DNA from: SHZL01 sp963815185
GTDB lineage: Bacteria; Pseudomonadota; Gammaproteobacteria; Xanthomonadales; SZUA-36
Length of the DNA stretch: 64,000 nucleotides
Assembly (NCBI GenBank): GCA_963815185.1
Contig: CAWFGC010000009.1
Span: 930,001 to 994,000 of the forward strand
Reading direction: 5' to 3'
Shown: one piece after another, positions 27,312-36,068 of the stretch
Layout of the letters: every line of letters begins with the position of its first letter
Numbering within the stretch: position 1 is the first letter of the stretch
Translations under genes and position numbers: made by a program
The notes under the pieces: model-generated
The model's input: the letters and a program-made list of their open reading frames with translations, nothing else
What the model was told of the DNA's origin: nothing
Databases searched by the model: none

Positions 27312-27428
27312 GTCGGACCTACGCGAGTAAGTGAGAAGCTTGAATTAGACAGTTTCCCAGCGCGCTCTTCGACCCTTAAACGGCTCATTTGAACCCGGAT
27401 TTTCGGTGTCTATCGCAGATCTTGGGTG
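27312..27428 (+). repeat. Left part of a ~270-bp repeat interrupted by the IS1634-type element
   Basis: Opens GGTCGGACCTACGCG and matches 48,491-48,608 over ~115 bp with scattered differences. The match ends at CTTGGGT, exactly where the IS begins. The other half continues after the IS at ~29,323. Confidence 0.75.
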
Positions 27429-29185
27429 TCTACACTTGGATTTGCTGGATCAGTTCGAGCGCGCGCTGTTGTTTCGGGATTGGGGGTGGTAAGGACTTCA
27501 AAGGTCGGGGCGTCGTCTCCGGCGCGGGGCGTGCGGCAGGTATTGCGCACGAGGGTGGCGAGTTCGGCCATCAGGGTGGCGAAGCTGTGCGCGGGCGTGC
27601 CGTCATCGAGCGTGTGGCGTGGCGGCTTTGGCTCAACGCGGCGGCGGAGCGCTGGGCCGGGTGCGACGGGGTCGCGCGTGGCCTTGGCCTGTTGCTCGGT
27701 ATCGGCGAACATCAGTTCGCGCCAGGCCTCGCGCAGGTGCCACTCGACGTAGTAGGCGAGCATGCACAGGAAGATATGCGCGCGCACCCGATCGGCCAGG
27801 CGATGATGGATCGGGCGCACCTTGAGGTCGACCGGTCTTGAGCGAGCGGAAGGCGCGCTCGACGTTGGCCAGGGACTTGTAGTTGCGCACGCAATCGGCC
27901 GCGTCCATCTGCTCGATCGCGCACCGAGGTGCGGATGATGTAGATGCCGTCCAGCGCGGCTTCGGCGGCGATGCTGTCGTGCTTGCGCTGGAAGCTGAAA
28001 GCGCCTGGCCGGATGTCCAGCTCGAAGTGCTTGGCGACCTTGTACTGATTGACGACCTTACCCACGCGCACGCCGATCTTGTCCTGGCCGCCGGCGAGCT
28101 TGGCCTGCACCAGCGCGGGCCTTGATCTCCAGATTCTTCTCGGTGGCTTGCGAGCAACTCCTCGCGCTTGTGCGCGCGCAACGTGGCCAGCTGCGGATTG
28201 CGGCAGGCCACCAGGCGCTCGCCCGGATAGTCGGGTGAGCTGAGTTCGAGCAGGTTGCGCTCGTCGAACAGATCCCAGTTGCAGTTGCCCCTGCTCGATC
28301 AGCGCGCGGATCGACGCACTCTTCGAGCGCCGTGATCCAGCCGATGCCGGCCTGTTCACGCAGCTCGCGATGGCCTTGCTGCGAGATCATGCCGCGGTCG
28401 CCGACCATCACCAATTGCGCGATGCCGAAGTGCATCGCGCAAGCGCTCGACCTCGGGCAGCAAGGTCTGGCGGTCGGCGATATTGCCTTCGTACACCGAG
28501 ACCGCCACCGGGCAGCCACGGGCATCGGTGAGCAGGCCGTAGTTGACCTGCAGCTTGCCCCTTCTTGCCATCGCGGTTATAGCCGCGCTTGGCCAGCGGA
28601 CAGGTCGTACCCTCGAAGTAACTCGACGACAGGTCATAGAGCACCAGGCTGCCCGTCACGCAGATGGCGGGCCGCGAGCTTCTTCTCGATCGCGTCCTGG
28701 CGCGCCAGCAGCCAGTCCATCGCCGCGTACAGATCGTCCTCGCTCGCCCCGAGCACGCCGAAGTCCTCGGCCAGCGTCGTGCGTGTGCCACCAGCGCGTG
28801 GTCGCCAGCTTGGTATGCGGCGCAACGATGCGTGCCGCCACCATCGCCAGCACCAGGTCGCGCTGGCGGCTGGGCTTGGTGGCGACCAGCGTGGACAAAC
28901 CCAAGCGTTGCATGGCCGCGGCGACCGCCTGCACATGGCCCGTGCTGCGCGGGAACGGATGACCTCGAAGGCTTGCGTCAGCCGGCACGAAGGTCTCGCC
29001 CTGCAGCGAGCGGCGGATGATCTCGATCAGGGCATCGGGCAAGTGCGAGAGATTGCCCAACGTCTCGTTCTTGACGACTTGCCGTCTTGGCGGTAACTGC
29101 GGCGCAGCAGGTGGGTGCGATAGACCCGGTTCTTGTACTTGCGCGTCGTAGTGACGACGTGGGCTGTACCGGTACGCTTTGCCAT
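27410..29185 (-). pseudogene. IS1634-family transposase with about eleven frameshifts
   Basis: DDE transposase. Joining frames gives an almost complete protein. The N-terminus is MAKRTGTAHVVTTTRKYKNR; then NETLGNLSHLP, LVLYDLSSSYFEGTTCPLAK, LVMVGDRGMISQQGHREL, SSPDYPGERLVACRNP, VVNQYKVAKHFELDI, NYKSLANVERAFRSLK and VRPIHHRLADRVRAHIFLCM. Each break is explained by added bases, at about 27,834, 27,921, 28,118, 28,149, 28,290, 28,318, 28,432, 28,560, 28,653, 28,781 and 29,085 (the last needs two bases). No deletion is required. Either dead or badly sequenced; see findings. Confidence 0.85.
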
Positions 29186-29314
29186 ACCAGAGAATATAGG
29201 ACAAATGCCGCTAAATGTCAACTTATTTAGTGACTACACATGGAATAAAAAATCTCCCGATATACTCAAATTGAACCAGCATTTACAGGGTGATCAGCGG
29301 ATTGAGGTGACTAC
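27429..29314 (-). mobile_element. IS1634-family insertion sequence, ~1.9 kb
   Basis: Identified by its transposase and by comparison with the uninterrupted repeat at 48.5 kb. GGGTG flanks it on both sides (27,424-27,428 and 29,315-29,319), a candidate 5-bp target duplication. The ends share weak inverted similarity (GATTTGCTGGATCAG on the left; the complement of CTGATCAGCGGATT-like sequence on the right). Much richer in G+C than its surroundings, indicating foreign origin. End positions are approximate. Confidence 0.65.
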
Positions 29315-29322
29315 GGGTGGAA

Positions 29323-29470
29323 AGAATTCACCTTAGAGCTAACCGCTGCGACGAAGCCAGTCTCTTTTCCGACTTCGATCTCCCAACAACGCTGCCTAAA
29401 ACTGGTTGAAACCGGTTGGACGTTCCCGGGGGAACGTGAAATAAACGGTGTTTGGGCTCTTGTCGTGTGA
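29323..29470 (+). repeat. Right part of the IS-interrupted repeat
   Basis: Matches 48,608-48,755 (for example GGTTGGACGTTCCC, then GTGAAATAAACGGTGTTTGGGCT against CTGAAATACACGATGTTTGGGCT). Together with 27,312-27,428 it rebuilds the copy at 48.5 kb. Confidence 0.7.
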
Positions 29471-29551
29471 AAGGGCTGCGTTTAAGGGTTTACATCGTAA
29501 AATGGTGGCAGAGACGCAGAGCGACCCTGCCAGACCGACAGCCGGTTCGTA

Positions 29552-29935
29552 CTATTCTTCCGCGAAACAGTACGTGCAGATCTTGTTGCCGTCGGGATCG
29601 CGCAGATAGGCGGCATATGCCGTTGGCGTGAAATCGCGGGGACCCGGCTGACCCTCGTCCGTTCCGCCGTTGGCCAGTCCGGCCGCATGGAAATCGTGCA
29701 CCGCCTGCCGCGTAGTCGCATGGAAACCGATCGTTCCGCCGTTGGCATGGCAGGCAGGCTCCCCGTTCACCGGCCTCGTGACGAGGAATTCTGGACTTTC
29801 GGCGCCATACATGCAGGCGTGATCGCCCAGCGGTCCCATGTTCTTGATCCCGAGCGTGCCGAGTGTCGCGTCGTAGAATTTCGTCGCATTCTCGAGATCA
29901 TTGGTACCGACAACGACGTGAGTAAAGATAGCCAT
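29552..29935 (-). CDS. VOC (glyoxalase/dioxygenase-fold) protein
   Basis: 127 residues, start supported by AAGGAG upstream. A single vicinal-oxygen-chelate domain: FTHVVVGTNDLENATKFYDA opens it, GTIGFHATTRQAVHDFHAAG sits mid-domain, and YAAYLRDPDGNKICTYCF ends it. These resemble the small glyoxalase-like VOC proteins in many proteobacteria. Metal ligands are likely His-6 and the C-terminal region, but a specific reaction cannot be assigned. Stands alone between the IS and the att region. Confidence 0.8.
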   Translation of the reverse strand: MAIFTHVVVGTNDLENATKFYDATLGTLGIKNMGPLGDHACMYGAESPEFLVTRPVNGEPACHANGGTIGFHATTRQAVHDFHAAGLANGGTDEGQPGPRDFTPTAYAAYLRDPDGNKICTYCFAEE

Positions 29936-30147
29936 TCCTTGATTCTCCTTGAGCAGTCTACTTAGAGGCCTTTCTTAAGTAACATAATAAGTCATCAGGG
30001 CCAAAAAACGAATACTGCCCGTATTTTTGTTTAAACCACCGGTTTCACGAAGCTCGCTCTCCAGGGCGGTCACTCGGATCCTTCAGATCGCCACTTTGTC
30101 GTGCGCTGCCAGAATCGACTGCAAGATATGTACGCCATCACCCCGAG

Positions 30148-30262
30148 ACGACCTTGCTCTATCAGGTTGTCTGGGAGTACTAACCTGAGTTCCAAGCCGA
30201 ACTGACCAGCCAGGGCAAGCACCTACCAGTCTACATCACGAAGAATTTGATCTGGAAGATTG
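30148..30262 (+). pseudogene. N-terminal fragment of an IS91-type transposase
   Basis: One frame reads ETTLLYQVVWEY, stop, PEFQAELTSQGKHLPVYITK. This fits the start of IS91/ISCR-like transposases (ETTvLYqVVrehletF...yv.kefr.yL). It has an internal stop and no continuation. Confidence 0.45.
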
Positions 30263-30277
30263 TTTGCTTACATAAAT

Positions 30278-30424
30278 TGGTGGCCAGGGGCGGTCGCTAT
30301 CGGCCATCCGTGGCCTACGCGACACTGGTGCATCCATGCACAATGGAATCGAACCACCGACACGCGGATTTTCAGTCCGCAAAGTCAAAGACTTTAGCTT
30401 TATTAATCAATGAGTTACCTGGGC
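30278..30424 (-). other. tRNA-Phe remnant and att-like repeat (site A)
   Basis: TGGTGGCCAGGGGCGG (30,278-30,293) equals the 3' end of the tRNA-Phe at 53.6 kb. After a 53-bp insertion the tRNA sequence resumes for 34 bases (30,347-30,380: T arm and anticodon arm including GATTTTCAGTCC). The D arm is replaced and only GAGTTACCTGG recalls the acceptor end. The 30,278-30,322 stretch also matches 48,862-48,906 with two differences. Best read as an old integration site. Confidence 0.6.
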
Positions 30425-30780
30425 GCCCGATGCGCCCGTTTGCAGCACAATGCATAACGATGCAGAACTGATTTACGCAAAACTCACGCAAATCATTTTT
30501 TGCAAGACATGCACTCATTTTGAATGAAATGTTCAACGTGCCAAGGTCGGAGGTTCAAGTCCTGCCGCCACCATCAAATCCTCTGGTCGGGCAATGAATC
30601 CCAACGGCTCCAGCACCAGTTTTGGTATTCAGGCAAGCATCAGTGGCCGTAGACTGACCCCGGATTTGCTCCTGGCAGCCCATGGCGTCCCCTGAACCAT
30701 CGGCATCTTCGCCGGCAAGGCAGCTGCAGACGCTCCCAACAACCCGCGATGACTCAATTCCCGCATCACAATCGAACCCG

Positions 30781-30803
30781 CCCCTGGGCTGACCACCCAG
30801 GGG
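30781..30803. terminator. 8-bp hairpin downstream of the 7TM protein gene
   Basis: CCCCTGGG, seven-base loop, CCCAGGGG, about 70 bp beyond the end of the reverse gene at 30,874. There is no T-run on either side, so terminator function is doubtful. Confidence 0.25.
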
Positions 30804-30873
30804 ACATCAAATCAGGTTGAACGTTTGTTCTTGGTGCCCGGGCGGGGCCCGAGCAAGGGGGTAATAAATGGGG

Positions 30874-31995
30874 TTAAGCGTTGGCGGCGCCTGCTTTCAG
30901 TTCAAGTTCTATAGCCTCGGCATCGGATTCTGAAATTCCAAGCGAATCACGTAGCCTCACCAACAGCGCTCGCTCCCGGTCTGAGATGCCGCTTTCCTGC
31001 AGTGCCTCAGCAATGGCCGACTCGTATACCTGCATCTTTCGAAACGAAGCGTATTCCGGTGTGTTCTTCGTATTGGGCATGGCCGCGCTGGCGACACGCT
31101 CAGCGAAGCGTTGCAAAGGCGCCAGGAAAAACATCACCACCGCAGCCGCCAGCAGACCGGCAACGCTACCCAGTTCAGCAGACAGAAACTCGCTCGCCCC
31201 TTCGGAGATCAAAAACATCAGCGCGACGAAAACACCCGCGAGGGTAGACTGCTTGATAGTCCAGCGGATTTTCAAATCGATATCGAACAGTTGGGTTCGC
31301 AGGATGCCATAGGCGATCAGCGGGACGGCCAGCAGCGTGCCGAGTGCATAAACGGTGTTCACCGGCAAGCGCAGAACCTGTTCAGCCTCACCAAAATACG
31401 ATCCATTCCATACCCACAACATAGACATTGCGTAGACGAAACCCCAGCAGAGATCACGCAGACCGAAAGCAAACACAAATATACGGGCGCGAGTGCGGGA
31501 CAGTCCGGCCGGCGCGATGCGCCAGGCATGGATCGAAGCCACCAGCGCGTATCCGAAAAGCAGTGACAACATCAGGTAGAGCAAGGTAGCACCAAATTCC
31601 GGTGGGCCTATTTGCAGCGAAAGAAACAGCACGACAGATGCGATCGCGGCGATCAGACGCCCTCGTTTGCTGGCGAAGGGGCGCGTCAGTTTCGTCTGCA
31701 GAGCCGCGGCGAGGAAAGGTGGATAGAACGCGATCATGGCGCTGTCGCCAAGTGTGTGGAGGATGAATGCAATCTGGCCATAGGCTGGATACTGGAGATA
31801 AAAACTGTCGGTAAAATCTAATGACCAATCGAGGAAATCCGCCGTAAACAGGGTCACAGCCTCTACGACCATCAGGAGCGCAAGTTTGCGCGCCATGCTG
31901 CCGGAAGTTCCGACGCGGTAGAGCACCACCGCCAGTGCCAGGCACTGCACAGCGGCAATGAGGCCAATGATTCCAATGATAATGGTGGGCTTCAT
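30874..31995 (-). CDS. Multi-pass (about 7-9 TM) sensor-like membrane protein
   Basis: 373 residues. Helices at roughly 5-25, 38-55, 75-95, 112-130, 135-152, 170-190, 205-230, 255-275 and 280-298. The central part resembles the membrane sensor half of some histidine kinases (YGILRTQLFDIDLKIRWTIK), but the C-terminal ~75 residues form a short helical tail (AEALQESGISDRERALLVRL) with no kinase domain. May be a stand-alone sensor or scaffold. First intact gene inside the putative island. Confidence 0.6.
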   Translation of the reverse strand: MKPTIIIGIIGLIAAVQCLALAVVLYRVGTSGSMARKLALLMVVEAVTLFTADFLDWSLDFTDSFYLQYPAYGQIAFILHTLGDSAMIAFYPPFLAAALQTKLTRPFASKRGRLIAAIASVVLFLSLQIGPPEFGATLLYLMLSLLFGYALVASIHAWRIAPAGLSRTRARIFVFAFGLRDLCWGFVYAMSMLWVWNGSYFGEAEQVLRLPVNTVYALGTLLAVPLIAYGILRTQLFDIDLKIRWTIKQSTLAGVFVALMFLISEGASEFLSAELGSVAGLLAAAVVMFFLAPLQRFAERVASAAMPNTKNTPEYASFRKMQVYESAIAEALQESGISDRERALLVRLRDSLGISESDAEAIELELKAGAANA

Positions 31996-32056
31996 TAGAG
32001 AATTCTACCTTAGCGGCCAGGTGATAGTGATCGCTCAGCCTTCTCCACTGTGCGAA

Positions 32057-32898
32057 AAAGTTATGGGGTCAGAGTAAAGGGACAGAGTGAAAAGGAGCGT
32101 AGGGTTTTAGTTTCGGAGTCGGCGCACCTGTTCCCTGAATGTTTCGGTCCCTAAAACCAGCCCGGTGTTGGCACAGTGCCGGACTTTGGCCAACACCTCA
32201 ATGTCCAGGATCTCTTTGATCAGTTTCCTCCAGGCTTGTTGGCGTTGTTTTTCGTTACTGCCCAAGCCCAGGTAGAGGGCATGGGGTGACCACAAGCTTG
32301 CCCTGACTCCAAACGCGTGGGCCCGGAAACTCGACCAGCGATAGTCACCCGGATGTCGAACTATGCCCGCCCTGACTGGATTCAATTCGATATAGCGCAA
32401 GCAGGTCAACAGGTATCGATCGTCCTGCACGATGCAGGTTTTGAAACGACCCTCAAACAGGGTTCCCTTGCGGGTGTATGTGTAGTTGAAATGACGCACA
32501 TAAAGGCGTCCGAGAAACTGCATCAGTCGCGAGAGACTCTCGTCATTAGAAGGCGTGGCCAGCAGGTGCACATGATTGGTCATGAACACCCAGCCGTGAA
32601 CCAACACGCCGAATCGCTCAGCTCCCTCTGCCAGCCAGTGCGCATAGGCCGCCAGATCATCATCACTGGCAAATATCGCGTGCCGGTTATGGCCGCGTTG
32701 GATGAGGTGGACGGGGAGACCAGCGGGACAGAATCGGGCTCGTCTTGGCATTGCCTAACCTTGGTGCAGCCACGGAAGACCCGATCATGATGATACGTGC
32801 TGTTCCCGTGCGATGGGGATTTACCGTTTTCGGCAGTCAGATGATTCCGACTCTTGCTGTAGGATTACTCTGTCCCTTTACTCTGACCCCATAACTTT
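32057..32898 (-). mobile_element. Second REP-type transposase element with perfect 32-bp inverted ends
   Basis: Left end 32,057-32,088 and right end 32,867-32,898 are exact inverted copies of a 32-base sequence containing TTATGGGGTCAGAGTAAAGG. Total about 842 bp with one transposase gene. A degenerate single end occurs at 27,268. The ends are unlike those of the 16.4-kb element. Confidence 0.8.
32107..32751 (-). CDS. REP-associated tyrosine transposase (Y1_Tnp family)
   Basis: 214 residues: PRRARFCPAGLPVHLIQRGH, the HUH motif NHVHLLATP, the helix LGRLYVRHFNYTYTRKGTLF carrying the candidate Tyr nucleophile, and LLTCLRYIELNPVRAGIVRH. Only distantly related to the 16.5-kb transposase. Intact frame between perfect terminal repeats, so possibly active. 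Confidence 0.85.
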   Translation of the reverse strand: MPRRARFCPAGLPVHLIQRGHNRHAIFASDDDLAAYAHWLAEGAERFGVLVHGWVFMTNHVHLLATPSNDESLSRLMQFLGRLYVRHFNYTYTRKGTLFEGRFKTCIVQDDRYLLTCLRYIELNPVRAGIVRHPGDYRWSSFRAHAFGVRASLWSPHALYLGLGSNEKQRQQAWRKLIKEILDIEVLAKVRHCANTGLVLGTETFREQVRRLRN

Positions 32899-33015
32899 CC
32901 GCAAGGGTGTCGGTGACCTTTCGTATGGGAAGGATTGACCAACCGGCCGGTCCGCCAGATCAGACGTTCGCCTCGGTCCGTTGGCGCTCACCGCAGAGCC
33001 AACGAGCGATATCCG

Positions 33016-34215
33016 CTATGTCACCTCCTTGGTGGGGGATGAATCATAGACGCTTTTTTCCCAAGCGATCGCCTCCTCGGCGGCGGCCAAGACCGCGTCA
33101 ATATCGGCGTGAGCGGGTGCCGTGGCCTCTTCGCCACGCTCGGCGCGATTGTACGTGGCGCGGTAAAAGAATCCGCTGCGCGCGCAGATATTGAAGAAGT
33201 GATGGTTCCATTTTTTGGTGTCGTTGATCATTTCGACGAGTGCCATGGGCGCGCCGTACCGGAAGAGGATATTGGTGAGGCCACCGCCGTGCGGGCCGAC
33301 AACGATGCTTGCGCGCGCGAAGCATTCGACCTGTGCTGCAAATGGCATCGATCCGGGATCGACGATCTTAAACCCAAGTGCCCGCAATCGAGCCGTGAGC
33401 TGGTCCTCATTGAATATCAAGCGGCGGTCCTGCGACGCGCTGCCTCGCGAAACATAGATTCGATCCCGGTGAGCCCGTTTTGCGAACCGTACCAGCTTCC
33501 TGGATAGGTATGACAGTTGCTCGCGCGTATAGACGTCCGGTTTGACGACGTAGAGCACCTCCGCGACGATCGACTCGCCTCGATTCTGAATAATGATCTC
33601 TCGCCCGTCGCACAAACCAAGGGACAAAGCCTCGGCGAAGAACGTCTTGCTGGTGAGGTCTCTGCCCACGACAAGTGGAATTTTCGGATCAAGACCAGCG
33701 CGTTCAATCAACTCAATCTTGCTGACGACATCGAACATGAAATGATAGTAGTTACGTTGATACAAGGATTTCAGCACCACAGCGCTGTCGAGCTGGATCT
33801 TTGAAGAAGCGAGCATCTTGAGGGGGCATGTCGCCTTCCGATCCTTAGACGTTGTGTGAAGTCCGTCGGTCGAGCCGTAGATCGGACGCCGCGTCGAATA
33901 GATGAGGCCGGTCTGGAATTCGAGCCGAAGGTTGCCGGTAAAGCGCCGCATGAAACCGTGCTCGGCCTTGAAACATGCGATCGGACTGTCCTGAAAAGGC
34001 GGAAGGTCATAGTTCGTGGGATCGGGAAAGAGTTCCGCCGAACTCTTGAAGACGATAGTCGATACTTGCTCGGCCGACGGGATCAGACCAAGAAGCTTGC
34101 ACAAGAGCAGAATCCGATCGACCAGTTTGACGTAGCCCCGCTTGAAGGCGCGCCAAACTTCGCGCGCACCGTCCTCGCCTTTCATCAAGCGCCTCATGAT
34201 CCTCGCTCGCGCCAT
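33016..34215 (-). CDS. GT61-family glycosyltransferase (DUF563-like)
   Basis: 399 residues. The GT61 core is visible: SLYQRNYYHFMFDVVSKIEL (~150-170), RIYVSRGSASQDRRLIFNED (~253-272) and the donor-site motif VVGPHGGGLTNILF (~309-322). No signal peptide. GT61 enzymes act in plant and bacterial glycan synthesis, including capsule-like polysaccharides; the sugar cannot be told. Opposite strand to the main cluster but probably part of it. A MITE lies 25 bp before its start. Confidence 0.8.
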   Translation of the reverse strand: MARARIMRRLMKGEDGAREVWRAFKRGYVKLVDRILLLCKLLGLIPSAEQVSTIVFKSSAELFPDPTNYDLPPFQDSPIACFKAEHGFMRRFTGNLRLEFQTGLIYSTRRPIYGSTDGLHTTSKDRKATCPLKMLASSKIQLDSAVVLKSLYQRNYYHFMFDVVSKIELIERAGLDPKIPLVVGRDLTSKTFFAEALSLGLCDGREIIIQNRGESIVAEVLYVVKPDVYTREQLSYLSRKLVRFAKRAHRDRIYVSRGSASQDRRLIFNEDQLTARLRALGFKIVDPGSMPFAAQVECFARASIVVGPHGGGLTNILFRYGAPMALVEMINDTKKWNHHFFNICARSGFFYRATYNRAERGEEATAPAHADIDAVLAAAEEAIAWEKSVYDSSPTKEVT

Positions 34216-34239
34216 CGCCTTTTCTTTGCATCGCCGCGC

Positions 34240-34407
34240 CTAGTGGCCTGTAACAGCCATATCGATAGTGCCTGGGCGCGCCTCGCCCACCGAGGCTGCG
34301 TTGCTCGTCGTCGCCATAGTGCCTACTATGCCTCCTCCTCGTGCCTTGCCTCGGCGCGCGATCCATCACCCAGATCACTGCCGATATGGCTGTTACAGGC
34401 CACTAGT
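34240..34407 (+). repeat. MITE-like element, ~167 bp, copy 1
   Basis: Bounded by CTAG on both sides. Long terminal inverted repeats start TGGCCTGTAACAGCCATATC. No coding capacity. The second copy at 51,836-52,002 is in the opposite orientation and differs at about one or two positions. CTAG may be the target duplication or part of the repeat. Confidence 0.85.
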
Positions 34408-34527
34408 CGCCCCAACCGCTGTGCCGTTGGCTTTTAGCGCGCGGCGACCGTGCGACGCAGGCATCCACTTCCTCCCATCTCGTGCCATCGACTATAACAG
34501 CGGGACGACGAAGAAGGGGGAGGGCTC

Positions 34528-34680
34528 ATGAAAATCGGCTTTTGCATGCTATTGTGGACCACGTCGGTTTCCGCGGACCACAAACCGATCCTCGAGGATT
34601 TGAAGAAAACCGGCTATGACGGCGTTGAGATCCCGGTCTTCGCCGGAACATCCGACGATTATATCAAGATCGGTGGCATG
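34528..34680 (+). pseudogene. N-terminal fragment of a sugar-phosphate isomerase/epimerase (AP endonuclease 2 fold)
   Basis: Starts well, with GGGGGAGGG before the ATG, then MKIGFCMLLWTTSVSADHKP and LKKTGYDGVEIPVFAGTSDD. This is the first strand-helix-strand of TIM-barrel xylose-isomerase-like enzymes. After ~50 residues family likeness ends and the frame stops at 34,776. The remaining ~230 residues are missing. The stretch 34,681-35,168 holds no recognised gene. Confidence 0.7.
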
Positions 34681-35168
34681 TTCCAGATTCACCCTATCGG
34701 GACTTTGGATTCAATCTCAGCCACCCACTTGTTAAGGTATGCATCTATGATGATAGTCCTCGATACTCGTGAGTGAGGGGGCGTCTATATCTTCTATACG
34801 CCAGAACCTGCTTTTCGCAAGCGCTCTTGCTTGCAGTCACTGTCATGACAACCTCCAATTGCGGTGTAATCCTGCGGACAGCGGATATGTTCGCCTGAGC
34901 AAAGAATGTTCCATCCACTCAAATATTGAAGCCCCCGGTAAAGCCGGAGTGATTCAGCGACCGGACATACCGCCGTGCAGGCTTTATTCCTGTTCAACCC
35001 CGCTCGAGATCATGGAAGCGTCTGTGTTGGTTTACGTACATTACGCCATGGTCATCCAAGCTTGCAGTGCATGATTTGATAAGATGCAGGAACAATGTAA
35101 CATGCCATTCCCATGAAATGGGGGGAGCGTTCGCCAGCGTGCAAGGCCGGCACAGAGGGAATACATCC

Positions 35169-36068
35169 GTGTCAAATAACTCGAGGCCCGAACTCCCCAC
35201 GATCTCGGTTGTTGTCCCAACCTACAACCGCAGTGCCCAGTTGCGGTCCTGTCTGACCGGCTTAGCGACTGACATCCCTAGCTGCACCGAAGTTATTGTC
35301 GTGTCCGACGGCGGTGATCGGGCAATTTTCCCGGACTTGTCGGAATTTGAGCTGAAGTTGAATTTGACAGTGATTCATACGCATCACGCCGGTCCCGCAC
35401 ATGCACGCAATACCGGTTTGAAAGCCTCAAGAGCGCCTGTAGTTGCGTTCATCGACGACGATTGCATACCGCGTCCAGGTTGGCTGAAACGCTTGACTGA
35501 AAGGGTCTGCCTCGATCCGCCGGTGGCCGCAGGTGGCCTAACGTTGAATGGTTTGCCTGGCAACATCTGTGCCGAAACGGCGCAACTCATCCTGGACATC
35601 GGAGAGCTCGATCAGCGGCAACGTGAATTTGGACCGCTATTCTACCCCTCCAATAACATCGCTTTTCCGAAAGACCCGCTCGTCGCGATCGGCGGTTTCG
35701 ATTCGGCTTTTACAACCTCCGAAGACCGTGAACTCTGCCGACGGTGGTTGCAGGCCGGGTTCGGACTGATCAAAGCCGTCGACGCCGTGATCTCGCACTC
35801 CCCGCAGATGAATCTGCGTCGTTTCTGGAGAAAGTATGTCTCCTACGGGTCTGGAGCAGCACGTTTTCATGGGGGCTATCACGAACGCTGGCTGCTCAAC
35901 AGCCTGGGGTTTCATCTGCGTATTCCTAAACTCGCTGCTACGGAAATGTCACAGAGGAACATCGATCGGCGCACGATGATTTATGCGATGCTCCTGGTAT
36001 GGGAAGCAGCCAACGCGATAGGGTATTTTAAGCACAAATGGAAGAACCACAAAAGAAGCGGTGGGTGA
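35169..36068 (+). CDS. Family 2 glycosyltransferase (GT-A)
   Basis: 299 residues from GTG 35169, which has GAGGGAA nine bases upstream; an ATG at 35067 would add 34 unlikely residues. GT2 hallmarks: PTISVVVPTYNRSAQLRSCL, then VIVVSDGGDRA, HARNTGLKASRAPVVAFIDD with DDDC as the DxD, and the acceptor region FDSAFTTSEDRELCRRWLQA with the catalytic ED. The C-terminus has hydrophobic stretches. Overlaps the next GT2 gene by 8 bp. Transfers a sugar from a nucleotide donor onto an unknown glycan or lipid. Confidence 0.8.
   Translation: MSNNSRPELPTISVVVPTYNRSAQLRSCLTGLATDIPSCTEVIVVSDGGDRAIFPDLSEFELKLNLTVIHTHHAGPAHARNTGLKASRAPVVAFIDDDCIPRPGWLKRLTERVCLDPPVAAGGLTLNGLPGNICAETAQLILDIGELDQRQREFGPLFYPSNNIAFPKDPLVAIGGFDSAFTTSEDRELCRRWLQAGFGLIKAVDAVISHSPQMNLRRFWRKYVSYGSGAARFHGGYHERWLLNSLGFHLRIPKLAATEMSQRNIDRRTMIYAMLLVWEAANAIGYFKHKWKNHKRSGG

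Larger units (their letters stand above)
29936..30873. other. Island edge without intact genes
   Basis: About 940 bp holding the IS91-type fragment, the tRNA-Phe remnant/att site and, at about 30,541-30,575, a tRNA-3'-end-like stretch (GGTTCAAGTCCTGCC then GCCACCA) whose stem is imperfect. Nothing else recognised. Confidence 0.5.

Noticed and set aside
27389..27841. Long plus-strand frame of 150 codons over the IS1634 element
   Set aside because: GC-rich antisense shadow of the transposase; the minus strand carries clear family motifs.
30541..30575. tRNA 3'-end-like sequence ending GCCACCA
   Set aside because: Stem pairing is imperfect and no anticodon arm precedes it; recorded only as possible att debris.
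30878..31312. Plus-strand frames over the 7TM gene
   Set aside because: Shadows; the minus strand codes for a continuous membrane protein.
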